Below, one piece after another: positions 36,284 through 44,972 of a stretch of DNA of 64,000 bases. The stretch covers positions 1 through 64,000 of the forward strand of contig NZ_JBPKBI010000009.1 in assembly GCF_051388935.1 (NCBI RefSeq), written 5' to 3'. The position numbers and the translations under genes were made by a program. Source of the stretch: Yinghuangia sp035454725. GTDB taxonomy: Bacteria; Actinomycetota; Actinomycetes; Streptomycetales; Streptomycetaceae. Below the pieces are notes generated by a model that was given only the letters and a program-made list of their open reading frames with translations, made no database searches and had not been told where the DNA came from. Every line of letters starts with the position of its first letter. Position 1 is the first letter of the stretch.

Positions 36284-38641
36284 GTGGCGGAGAATGCGGG
36301 TGGGGCGGTTCTCGACAGGATCGTCTATCGGTGGCAGGAGCGGGATCTGCTGGGCGTGCGGGGGCTCGGGCCCCTGGCGACGTCGCTGCCCGGGGATCGG
36401 TTGTCCGCGTGGGCGGGGGAGTTGCGGCCGTACGTCGGGATGGCCGTCGACGTGGAGAGCGGGCCGTACACGAGTGTGTGCTGGGCCCGGACCAGCCTCG
36501 GACCGGCGCTGATCCACCGGGAGTTCGCGTTGTACGGGCGCGACAACAGGCCCGGGAACGTCGCGCACGCGCTGCTGGACCCCGACCGTGTGCTCGGCCC
36601 GCACGTCGTACTCGCGCTCGGGGTGCTCGACTGGGCCGCCGATGGCGCGGCGGCCGACGAACTCACGCCGGGGGAGCCGCTGTTCGGCCTGAGCGCCGAG
36701 CGGTTGATCGCGCTCGCGCAGGGCCGGGCGGCGACTCTCCGGGCCGCCGCGCGCGACCACGGTCCCGTACTGACGCGCGTCGCGGAGACGCTTTTGGCCC
36801 GGCCCCGGCTCGGGGTCACCCTGCTGCGCCGCGACACGGGCCCGGACCCGGTACCGCTGCTGTGGGGCGTATTCGACCTGATCAGCCATCTCGTACAGGG
36901 GAGTTGGAGTTTCTCGACGTACGAGACCGGCGACGACGCGACCCGTCCGCGCTTCGTCGTGGTGCCGCGCTGGCCCGCCGGGGACTCCCCGACGCGGGCG
37001 CGGATCAAGCCGGGCGACGGTCCCGGCGGCGATGTTTACGCCGAAGCCGCGCGTCTTTTGGTCGCGTGCTACACCACCCGGCCATGGGCGGAGACGCGGA
37101 ACCTGCTGCGTGCGCTGCGGTCCTCCGCAGAGCTGGGGCCGGAGGCGAAGGCGCACGCGATCGTCGACGTGATGCGCGGCGGGCGAATACCCGCCCAGGT
37201 CTCGCTGACGAAGCCGGGCCCGGACAACCGTCCGTATCCCCCCAAGCCGCTCACCGCGCCTCCCGGCTGGGCCGGGCCGAGGGACGAGACGGAGCGGCGC
37301 GGCGACCCCGCAGGGGCGGTCGCGGCGGGCGACTCCCCGGGCTGGGGCGCCGCGGTCGCGGCGAACGGCGCGGGATCCCGTGGGCGGCCGGAAGACGCCG
37401 TCGCGGCGCACGAGCGCGTGGGGACGAAGACGCCGTCGCCCGCGAGCACATTCGACGGGCGGCCACCCCGGGCCTCCGGCGGTTCGTCCGGGACACCGGG
37501 GCCGGAGGATCGGGCGCGGCGTGTGTCCCCCGCCGCGGAGGGGGCGCCGGACGCGCCGCCGAAGGCGCGGCCCGCCGCTTCGCGCGAGGCGGTGGCGCCG
37601 CCGGTGGTCGAGCGTCCGTACGGACCCACCCCGCCGCAGCCCGACACCCGCTATCTGCCCGTCGCCTTCCCGATGCCGGAGGAACCCCGGCCGTCGGACG
37701 GCGGACGGGCGGACGCACCGCGCGACGCGGCTCCTCGGCAGACGCCCCGACCCCCCGAGGCGCCGGCAGCGCCGCCGCGGCCGACCGGCATGCCCGGGCC
37801 CGAAGGCGTCGTCCGGGCTTCGGATGCCGGGCCCGCGCCGCGCCACCGCTCGCCGTCGGCCGGGGCCGCGGCCCTCGCCGCCGCCGCGGCCGCGCTCGAC
37901 ACGCCCGTGGAGACCGCCGACGCCACCCGCGCCGGCGCACCGGACTGGTCCGCGAACACCGGCGGCGGTGCATCCGCCGGACCGGGCCGCCACGCGAAAC
38001 GGGCCGATCCCGCACCGGCCGCCGCGCCTTTGGGACCGCCCGAACGCGCACCTCGCGGATGGGAGCGGGAGGGCTGGATCGAGGACGGAGCCTCCGACGC
38101 CGCCCTGCACGCGCTCGTCGGGGCGGCACGCCTGCTCGCACGCGAACCCGCGGGCAGGGACGGTGAGTTCCATGCTCTACTCGACCAAGTCGACCTCGTC
38201 ACCGCCGCCGTGGGCCTGGGACGCGCCGAAGAGCCTTTGCTGCCCGCGCTCGTCGAACGCGTCGGCGCCCTGGTCACCGCGACCGACCGGCTGCCCACAC
38301 CGCGCGAACAGACCGCGCTCGAACGCGTCCTCGCGGGTCTCGACGGGCCGATGCGCGAGCTGGACCGCTGCGGCCTGCCGCGCCATCGGATCGCCGCGGT
38401 GACGGGACAGTTCGCGGCGTACGTGCTCGACGGATGCCAAACTGGTTCCATGGCAGCGGAGTTGGCCGTCGTCGTCCGCAATCTCGACACGGTCTCCGGA
38501 ACGTACCGTCCCTACCAGCAGCATCTGATCCGCGCCGTGGTCGCACACGGATCAGGGGCACACTTCTATGCGGAGATCGGGCGGCTCTGGGCCGCCAGCC
38601 GATCACTTCTCCCCGATCCGGCGGACCCCTTGGAGGGGTAG
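36284..38641 (+). CDS. Large protein, GTPase-associated protein 1-like (tentative), paralogue 1
   Basis: 785 residues; not firmly recognised. It is a paralogue of the next gene: both start with an IVYRWQ..DLLG..GLGP.ATSL block, contain LGPHVVLAL-like and LLWGVFDL segments, and share SFSTYETGDDATRPRFVVVPRW near 205-230. The middle (about 300-600) is Pro/Ala/Arg-rich and likely disordered. The C-terminal 185 residues (GWEREGWIEDGASDAALHAL onward) are helical. The N-terminal layout resembles GTPase-associated protein 1 of actinobacterial conflict systems, but no GTPase is next to it. No membrane segments. GTG 36284 is preferred to GTG 36233 because of GGGGG upstream. Confidence 0.7.
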   Translation: MAENAGGAVLDRIVYRWQERDLLGVRGLGPLATSLPGDRLSAWAGELRPYVGMAVDVESGPYTSVCWARTSLGPALIHREFALYGRDNRPGNVAHALLDPDRVLGPHVVLALGVLDWAADGAAADELTPGEPLFGLSAERLIALAQGRAATLRAAARDHGPVLTRVAETLLARPRLGVTLLRRDTGPDPVPLLWGVFDLISHLVQGSWSFSTYETGDDATRPRFVVVPRWPAGDSPTRARIKPGDGPGGDVYAEAARLLVACYTTRPWAETRNLLRALRSSAELGPEAKAHAIVDVMRGGRIPAQVSLTKPGPDNRPYPPKPLTAPPGWAGPRDETERRGDPAGAVAAGDSPGWGAAVAANGAGSRGRPEDAVAAHERVGTKTPSPASTFDGRPPRASGGSSGTPGPEDRARRVSPAAEGAPDAPPKARPAASREAVAPPVVERPYGPTPPQPDTRYLPVAFPMPEEPRPSDGGRADAPRDAAPRQTPRPPEAPAAPPRPTGMPGPEGVVRASDAGPAPRHRSPSAGAAALAAAAAALDTPVETADATRAGAPDWSANTGGGASAGPGRHAKRADPAPAAAPLGPPERAPRGWEREGWIEDGASDAALHALVGAARLLAREPAGRDGEFHALLDQVDLVTAAVGLGRAEEPLLPALVERVGALVTATDRLPTPREQTALERVLAGLDGPMRELDRCGLPRHRIAAVTGQFAAYVLDGCQTGSMAAELAVVVRNLDTVSGTYRPYQQHLIRAVVAHGSGAHFYAEIGRLWAASRSLLPDPADPLEG

Positions 38642-38644
38642 TCC

Positions 38645-40921
38645 ATGGAGGGCACCACCCGCGCGGCGACAGGCCGTCAGGGACTGCACCAGATCGTGTA
38701 CCGGTGGCAGCACCAAGACCTGTTCGGACACAAGGGCCTCGGCCCGGCGGCGACTTCGCTGTCGATCGCGGAACTCGCCCGGATCACGCCGGATCTCGCG
38801 GAGGCGGTGACCGCGGAGTTCGGCGGCGACGGAGCACCGTCCGCGAGTACGTCGTTGCTGCACGTCGACTCCTTCGCCGCCGCGGTGCACCGCGCCCCGA
38901 CGGAGTTCGAGTGCGGCAGGCTCGCCAATCACGCCCACGTGCTGCTCGGCTCCCGCGCGGAACTGACCCCGCACGTCGTGCTCGCCCTCGACGGCTGGGA
39001 GTGGCGGCACGGACAGCCGCAACTCGGCGAGATACCCGTCGGCCGCAGGCTCGACCGCGTGCCCCGCGCGATCCTCGACGACGCGCTCACGGCCCGCGCG
39101 TTCGCGCTGCGGGACGCGGCGCGTCGGCAGGCGGACGCCCTCACCTTTCTGCTCGCGGCCGTACTGCGCCGCCCGACCGCAAGTTTCTCCGTGCGGCTTG
39201 CCGACTGCGGCGGCGATGCGGTCGCGCTGCTGTGGGGGCTGTTCGACCTCGTCACGGTGCCGCTGCCGGGGCCGCTGACCTTCTCGACCTATGAGACCGA
39301 CGACGAGACGCACCGTCCGCGCTTCGTCGTCGTCCCCCGCTGGCCGTCGCAACTGCCGAGCGGGCGGCACCGCGTCGACCCGGACACCGAGGCCCGCACC
39401 GACGTGTTCCGCGACGCCGCGGAACGCATGGTCGCGCGGTACGTCGCCGACGACTGGGACACGATGTACCCGCTCTTGCGGGGGCTCCAGGAACTGCGAC
39501 GCATACCGCCCTACGACCGGGCCGTCGAGATACGCGAACGGTTCGGCGCGGCCGAGGTGTTCGTGGTCGGAGCGCAGCCGCGTCTGGAGACGCCGGAGGT
39601 CGTGCCGGGGGAGTCGGACGAGGCGCTGACCCGGGCGTCCGCCCCGTACGATTCGCGGTTCGCCGCCGAGCGGGAGGCGGACGCCGCCGCGTCGCGCGCG
39701 GACGCCCGGGTCGACCCGGAGGAACCGCAGGTACCGAACGGCCCGGATGCCGGGCCCGGCGCAGGCGAAGCACCGGGGGAGCCGGCAGGTTCGGCGCTCG
39801 GGACGCCCGCGCGGACGGACTCCCCCTCGCCACCCGAAGCCGGTGCCGGTGCCGGTGCCGGGCTTGCCGCGGGTGCCGCGCAGCCCTTGCCGCGACGGAC
39901 ACCCGGCCGGGGCCCGCGTCCGGGCCCGCGCATACCGAAGCGGGTGTCGGCGGAGGCAGCCGGTTCCGCAGGCGCGGCATCGCCCGCTCCGCCCGCCACG
40001 GGTTCCGCGCCGACACCGCCGTCGGAACCTCCCGCGCAAGGCGCCGGGCGCATACCGCCCCCGGCGAGCGGATCCCGACCCGAGCCGGCCCCGGACCGCG
40101 CAGACGCCGTCCGGTCCGCCGCCGAACAGCCCGTGTCCCGCGCGCCGTCGCAGCCTTCCGGGCAGGAGATCGGACGCGCACCCTCGGCCGGCACACCTCG
40201 GCCCGTGCCGATCCCGGCCCGTGCCGATGCCGACCCGGCGACCGTCGAGCCGCCCGCGCCGCTCCCACCCGCGGCCTTGGACGAGCGACCGGCCCCGGCC
40301 CTCACCGAACCCGAGGCGTTCCCCCGCAGCGCCGCCGCACTGCCGGAACGGCCCGAGGAGCCGCCGCCCAGTGCCGGACCGGCGGACCGGGAAGCGTGGA
40401 AGCAGCGCGGGGTGTACGACGAGGACATCGACGCCCTCGAATTCGCCACCGACCAGATCGCCACCGGAGGCGCGGACCGCGCGGTGGCGTTCGTCGAAGA
40501 CGTCGTGGCACTCGCCGTCGCCTTGGAGCTCGCCGATGTACGGCTGCTCCCGTACATCGCCGAACACCTGCCCCGCCGCCTCGACGACGCTCCGAAATGG
40601 TCGCACCGCGAGCGCGAGGCCGTGCGCCACATGCTGCTCCACCCCGTGCGGTACGGCGACCGGCTCCTCGGGGCCGACGTCGCGCCGCCCGTGCTGCGGC
40701 GCCTGTTCGAGCGGCTGGTCCGGGTCGTGCTGTCGCTGGAGAAGGACCCGGCGGGGCTGCTGCGGATCCTGGCCCGGGAGCTCATGAGCGAGCGACGCAA
40801 GCTGCCGCCGTACCCCGTGCTGGACGACGTCCTGCGCCGCTCGTCGTGGGAACCCGCGTACCACCGGGAGCTCGGCCGCCGCTGGGCGGAGCTCAACCCG
40901 CCGTGGACCGGAGGTCCCTGA
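38645..40921 (+). CDS. Large protein, GTPase-associated protein 1-like (tentative), paralogue 2
   Basis: 758 residues, ATG three bases after the preceding stop with GAGGGG upstream, so one transcript. N-terminal about 300 residues align by eye with paralogue 1: QIVYRWQHQDLFGHKGLGPAA, ELTPHVVLALDGWEW, LLWGLFDLVTVPLPGPLTF, STYETDDETHRPRFVVVPRW. A Pro/Ala/Gly-rich linker (about 330-580) follows. The C-terminal 180 residues (WKQRGVYDEDIDALEFATDQI, then DVRLLPYIAEHLPRRL) are helical and differ from those of paralogue 1. No catalytic motif was recognised. The pair may form a heteromer (inference). Confidence 0.7.
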   Translation: MEGTTRAATGRQGLHQIVYRWQHQDLFGHKGLGPAATSLSIAELARITPDLAEAVTAEFGGDGAPSASTSLLHVDSFAAAVHRAPTEFECGRLANHAHVLLGSRAELTPHVVLALDGWEWRHGQPQLGEIPVGRRLDRVPRAILDDALTARAFALRDAARRQADALTFLLAAVLRRPTASFSVRLADCGGDAVALLWGLFDLVTVPLPGPLTFSTYETDDETHRPRFVVVPRWPSQLPSGRHRVDPDTEARTDVFRDAAERMVARYVADDWDTMYPLLRGLQELRRIPPYDRAVEIRERFGAAEVFVVGAQPRLETPEVVPGESDEALTRASAPYDSRFAAEREADAAASRADARVDPEEPQVPNGPDAGPGAGEAPGEPAGSALGTPARTDSPSPPEAGAGAGAGLAAGAAQPLPRRTPGRGPRPGPRIPKRVSAEAAGSAGAASPAPPATGSAPTPPSEPPAQGAGRIPPPASGSRPEPAPDRADAVRSAAEQPVSRAPSQPSGQEIGRAPSAGTPRPVPIPARADADPATVEPPAPLPPAALDERPAPALTEPEAFPRSAAALPERPEEPPPSAGPADREAWKQRGVYDEDIDALEFATDQIATGGADRAVAFVEDVVALAVALELADVRLLPYIAEHLPRRLDDAPKWSHREREAVRHMLLHPVRYGDRLLGADVAPPVLRRLFERLVRVVLSLEKDPAGLLRILARELMSERRKLPPYPVLDDVLRRSSWEPAYHRELGRRWAELNPPWTGGP

Positions 40922-41013
40922 CGCGGTACCCCGGCTACGCTGGGCGGAGCGCCGGATAGCCTGGGCACACACCGGGCGCCCGGTCCCTCCCCCACCTGCA
41001 ACGGAGTCTCGCC

Positions 41014-42099
41014 ATGCGCACCGCCGCCGTCGTCGGCACCGGACTGATCGGGACCTCCGTGGCCCTGGCGCTCGCTGCCCGGGGGACGACCGTCTATCTG
41101 CGGGACACCGACGCGACCGCGGTCCGCACCGCCGCGGCGCTGGGCGCGGGGCTGGCCGAGACGCCGCCCGAGCCTGTCGACCTCGCCGTGCTCGCGGTGC
41201 CGCCCGCGCGCATCGGCGCCACGCTCAGGGAATGCCAGCGCAGCGACCTGGCGCACAGCTACACCGACGTCGCCAGCGTCAAGGAGCAGCCGCTGCGCGA
41301 CATCCAGGCGCTCGGCTGCGATGTCTCCCGCTACATCGGCGGCCACCCGCTCGCCGGCCGCGAGCGCTCCGGCCCGCTGGCCGCGCGCGCGGATCTCTTC
41401 GACGGACGTCCCTGGGTGCTGACGCCGGCGACGAACACCGACACCGAGACGCTCAACCGCGCGCTGGAGATGGTCGCGCTGTGCCGTGCCGTGCCGGTCG
41501 TCATGGAGCCGCGCGCGCACGATCACGCGGTCGCGCTGGTGTCCCACGCACCGCACCTCGTGTCCGCGCTGATGGCAGCCCGCCTCGAAGAGGCCGCCGA
41601 CACCGCGACCCGGCTGGCCGGCCAGGGGGTGCGCGACGTCACGCGCATCGCGGGCTCCGACCCCGGGCTTTGGGTGGAGATCCTGGGCGCGAACGCGACG
41701 GCCGTGGCCGACGTGCTGTCCGGATTCGCCGACGACCTGAGCGAAACCGTGGCCGCGCTGCGGGCGTTGGCCGCCGAGGACGACGCGAAGCGACGGACGG
41801 GGACCGACGGGATCACCGGAATCCTGCGCCGGGGCAACGCCGGGCAGGCGCGGATCCCCGGCAAGCACGGCGCTCCCGCCGCGCGCTACGAGCCGGTGCC
41901 GGTCGTGGTCGGAGACCAACCGGGCGAGCTGGCACGCCTGTTCGGGGACGTCGGCGCGTCCGGGGTCAACATCGAGGACATCACCATCGACCACTCGCCC
42001 GGCCGCGCGACGGGCCTCATCGAGCTGATGGTCGACCCGGCGGCCGCCGACGGGCTGGTGCTCGACCTGCGGCGCAAGGGGTGGAACGTCCAACGGTGA
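41014..42099 (+). CDS. tyrA: Prephenate dehydrogenase
   Basis: 361 residues. NAD-dependent oxidative decarboxylation of prephenate to 4-hydroxyphenylpyruvate in tyrosine synthesis. Rossmann start VVGTGLIGTSVALALAARG (about 6-24), then DVASVKEQPL, GGHPLAGRERSG (substrate-binding His), VALVSHAPHLVSALM and the helical dimerisation domain. A C-terminal ACT domain (about 293-361, VVVGDQPGELARLFGDVG then GVNIEDITID) suggests tyrosine feedback control. Position ahead of cmk and der is conserved in actinomycetes. Confidence 0.94.
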   Translation: MRTAAVVGTGLIGTSVALALAARGTTVYLRDTDATAVRTAAALGAGLAETPPEPVDLAVLAVPPARIGATLRECQRSDLAHSYTDVASVKEQPLRDIQALGCDVSRYIGGHPLAGRERSGPLAARADLFDGRPWVLTPATNTDTETLNRALEMVALCRAVPVVMEPRAHDHAVALVSHAPHLVSALMAARLEEAADTATRLAGQGVRDVTRIAGSDPGLWVEILGANATAVADVLSGFADDLSETVAALRALAAEDDAKRRTGTDGITGILRRGNAGQARIPGKHGAPAARYEPVPVVVGDQPGELARLFGDVGASGVNIEDITIDHSPGRATGLIELMVDPAAADGLVLDLRRKGWNVQR

Positions 42100-42232
42100 T
42101 GTGGGTAGTGCGAGTTCGCTCCTCGACTGCCGCGGTCTTTCGCTCGCCTGTTCGCCTCTCCGGCACTTCGCCAGTGTTGCGCCACCTTGAGAGACCGTCC
42201 CTCGGCCGCCGCCCTTCTGGCACTCTGGACCC

Positions 42233-44923
42233 GTGACGCTGTCCACCACCGACTCGCTCGCGGTGTACCTCGCCTCGCTCTCCGCGCCCGATCTCGCGCG
42301 CATCGTCACCACCACGCCCACCGTCCCGGACGAGCCCCGGCCCACCACCCTGCGCCACGTGGCGGTGTGCCTCGCCGACTGCGAAACCGCGCTGCTGGGC
42401 TGCTCGTTCCTCAGCCGCGGCGAATTCCAACTGCTGGAGGCGCTGTGGGCGGTGGCCGAGGAGGGGCCGCCGGGCGGCGCGGCCCGGCTCGGCCGTGAGG
42501 CCGGACCGCGACTCGACGACGACCCCGTGGTCGTGGTCGACCCCGGCACGCTCACCGGGCTGGTCGAACAACCCCGCGACATGGGGCCGTTGCTCGACGC
42601 CTTGGCCGGACGGGTGCTCGCCTGGCCCGAGGACGGCCGGATCCGCCTGCACCCGGGCGCCGCGTCGGTGTTTCCCCTGCCGCTGGGGCTCGGTGCCCCG
42701 GCGCACGGCCTGCTGCTGGCCCGGCGACACGAGGAACTACAGGTGATCGTCCGGGAGTTGGGTGGCATACCAGCCGGACGCAAGGACGACAACGCGGTCC
42801 TCGCGGCGCGGCTCCTCACAAACCCCGAGGTCGTACGCCGTGTCGCGGCGCGGCTCGACGCCCCCGCACGGGCGCTCCTCGACGAACTCACCCACACCGG
42901 AGTCCGCCGCGTCCCGGCCGCCGGTCGGGGCTGTTTCGGCGCGCGCGCGAACGGGCCGGCCGACACGGACGCGCACGTCAGGCTCCGCCGCCGCGGCCTG
43001 CTGCTGCCGGTCGGCGACGGCTGGGAGATGATGCCGCGCGAAGTCGCGCTGGCACTGCGCGGCGACGACTACCGCGTGCCGTTCGAAGCGCGGCCGCCGC
43101 GCGTGGCCACAGTGCCGGTCGACCGTGCCGCCGTGGCCTGCGAGTCGGCGGCGTCGGCGGCGCGCGCCCTCGACCTGGTGTCCCGGCTGCTGCACGCGTG
43201 CGCCGTTCGGCCCTTGCCCGTGACGCCCGGCACGGGAAACAGCGAGGTACACCGCCTCGCCCGCGAACTCGGATGCGACGACGAAGCGGTGCGGCTGTGG
43301 CTGCACATCGCCGAAGCGGCCGGGCTGCTGCTGGTCGACGCCGAGTGCGGCCGGGTACTGCCCACGCGCGTGTACGACGCGTGGCTCGACGGCGAGCCCG
43401 CCGCGCGGCTGCTGGCCCTCGTGCACGGCTGGCTCGCGATGCCCGAGACCCCCACCCTCGACGCCGCCGGGACCACGGTGACGCCCGGGACGCCGCGGCC
43501 CGCGCCGCTGTCCGGGACCCCGGTGCACGGCGGTCTCGCCCTGGTCGCGCGCGGCGCGCTGCTGCGCACGCTCGGTGCCGAGGCCGGGGGCCGCGCGGTC
43601 GCCGATGTCGCGTCGCTCGCCCGCTGTGTCGCGTGGATCTGCCCGACGCCCTTTCGACAAGGGCTCGCGGAACTGGTCGAGGAGGTCGAGGTCGAGGCCG
43701 CCGCGACGAGCGCCGCGCCCGGCACGACCCGCCGGCTCGACCGTACGGAGGGCACGGCCCACGCACACGACGCCGGTTCTCCGCCGACCGGGCCGTGCCG
43801 GTGCGCGGAATGCCGCGGTGCCGCCGACGAGATCGTGCACGCGTACCAGGGCCGCTTCGACGCCCTCGCGTTCGTCGAGGCCACCCTGCACGAGGCGGCG
43901 GCCCTCGGATTGGTCGCGCACGGTGCGCTCACCGCGCTCGGCGTCGGGGTCGCCGGGCGGAACGACGCCGAGCACCTGCTCGCGGCGGCCGAGGAGTTGC
44001 TGCCGCCGGCGGCCCACCGCGCCCGACTGCGTGCGGACCTGACGGCCGTCGTCCCCGGTACGCCGACCGTCGGTCTCGCCCGGCTGCTCGGCGGCTGTGC
44101 GGATGCCGAAGGTACCGACCGCGTATGGCGGTTCACCGAGGATTCCGTACGCCGCCACCTGGACGCGGGCGGTACCGCCGACGCCCTGCTCACCGATCTC
44201 GCCGATGTGGCGACCGGCGAACTCCCTCAGCCCCTGGAGGAGTTGATCCGCGCCGTCGGACGACGCCACGGGCTGGTCCGGGCCGCGTCCGCCGCGAGCG
44301 TGGTCTACGCCGAGGACGCCGAGCTGATCACCGAACTCCTGTACCGCCGGGAGCTGTCGGGGCTGCGCTGGCGACGCGTCGCGCCGACGGTGCTGCTGTC
44401 GGCCGAACCACTGGACCGGGTCGTCGACCGCCTGCGCGGAGCCGGGTACGCCCCCGCGGCCGAGACCGAGACGGGCAGCGCCGTCGTGGAACGGCCCGCC
44501 GAATTTCGTGCCGGCCCGCCGGAACGGCCCGCCGAATTTCGTGCCGGCCCGCCGGAACGGCCCGACGCGTGGACCGCGCTGCCGGCGCTCGACGACGCGT
44601 CGCAGGACTGGCACGCGTGGGCCGTCGGCCTCCTCACCCGCGCGACCCGGCCGCCTCCGCCGCTCACCGCGAAGGCGGCCCGCCTGCACGAGGCGGCGCC
44701 GCTCCTCGGCCCCGAGGACTGCCTGGTCCTCGCCGACGCGCTCGACCGGGGAAGCGCCGTGCGGGTCGCGGCGACGGCGTACAACGGCGAGCCGCTGGTC
44801 AGCACGGTCGCGCACCTGGCGATGGCCGGCGACAGCCTGTACATGCGCCCGCCCAACGGACGGCCCGCGCTGCTGCCGTTCCGCCTCGAAACGCTGTGGC
44901 TCGTGCTGCCCGCAACCGAGTGA
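42233..44923 (+). CDS. Helicase-associated domain protein (XPB/Ssl2-like), large
   Basis: 896 residues. The sequence follows the actinobacterial helicase-C-like/XPB-associated family: LAVYLASLSAPDLARIVTTTP at the N-terminus, GLLLARRHEELQVIVRELGG, then AAAEELLPPAAHRARLRADLTAVVPGTP and, at the end, HLAMAGDSLYMRPPNGRPALLPFRLETLWLVLP. I see no Walker A or DExH motif, so it is probably not an active helicase; a DNA-binding scaffold is likely. CRCAECRG near 526 could bind a metal. GTG start at 42233. A 33-bp in-frame tandem duplication lies at residues about 752-777. Confidence 0.83.
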   Translation: MTLSTTDSLAVYLASLSAPDLARIVTTTPTVPDEPRPTTLRHVAVCLADCETALLGCSFLSRGEFQLLEALWAVAEEGPPGGAARLGREAGPRLDDDPVVVVDPGTLTGLVEQPRDMGPLLDALAGRVLAWPEDGRIRLHPGAASVFPLPLGLGAPAHGLLLARRHEELQVIVRELGGIPAGRKDDNAVLAARLLTNPEVVRRVAARLDAPARALLDELTHTGVRRVPAAGRGCFGARANGPADTDAHVRLRRRGLLLPVGDGWEMMPREVALALRGDDYRVPFEARPPRVATVPVDRAAVACESAASAARALDLVSRLLHACAVRPLPVTPGTGNSEVHRLARELGCDDEAVRLWLHIAEAAGLLLVDAECGRVLPTRVYDAWLDGEPAARLLALVHGWLAMPETPTLDAAGTTVTPGTPRPAPLSGTPVHGGLALVARGALLRTLGAEAGGRAVADVASLARCVAWICPTPFRQGLAELVEEVEVEAAATSAAPGTTRRLDRTEGTAHAHDAGSPPTGPCRCAECRGAADEIVHAYQGRFDALAFVEATLHEAAALGLVAHGALTALGVGVAGRNDAEHLLAAAEELLPPAAHRARLRADLTAVVPGTPTVGLARLLGGCADAEGTDRVWRFTEDSVRRHLDAGGTADALLTDLADVATGELPQPLEELIRAVGRRHGLVRAASAASVVYAEDAELITELLYRRELSGLRWRRVAPTVLLSAEPLDRVVDRLRGAGYAPAAETETGSAVVERPAEFRAGPPERPAEFRAGPPERPDAWTALPALDDASQDWHAWAVGLLTRATRPPPPLTAKAARLHEAAPLLGPEDCLVLADALDRGSAVRVAATAYNGEPLVSTVAHLAMAGDSLYMRPPNGRPALLPFRLETLWLVLPATE
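44488..44564 (+). repeat. 33-bp in-frame tandem repeat (2.3 copies)
   Basis: The unit 44488-44520 is repeated exactly at 44521-44553, and its first 11 bases again at 44554-44564. It encodes ERPAEFRAGPP twice plus ERP. The perfect identity indicates a recent duplication in a linker of the helicase-associated protein. Confidence 0.93.
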
Positions 44924-44972
44924 ACATCCCTGGTACGCGACGTGGTTGCGGCACCGGCATCCGAGGGCCCGG

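Noticed and set aside
39511..42966. 1151-codon minus-strand open frame across the second paralogue, tyrA and part of the helicase-like gene
   Set aside because: Same reason: antisense to recognised genes, Ser/Ala/Arg-rich without domains.
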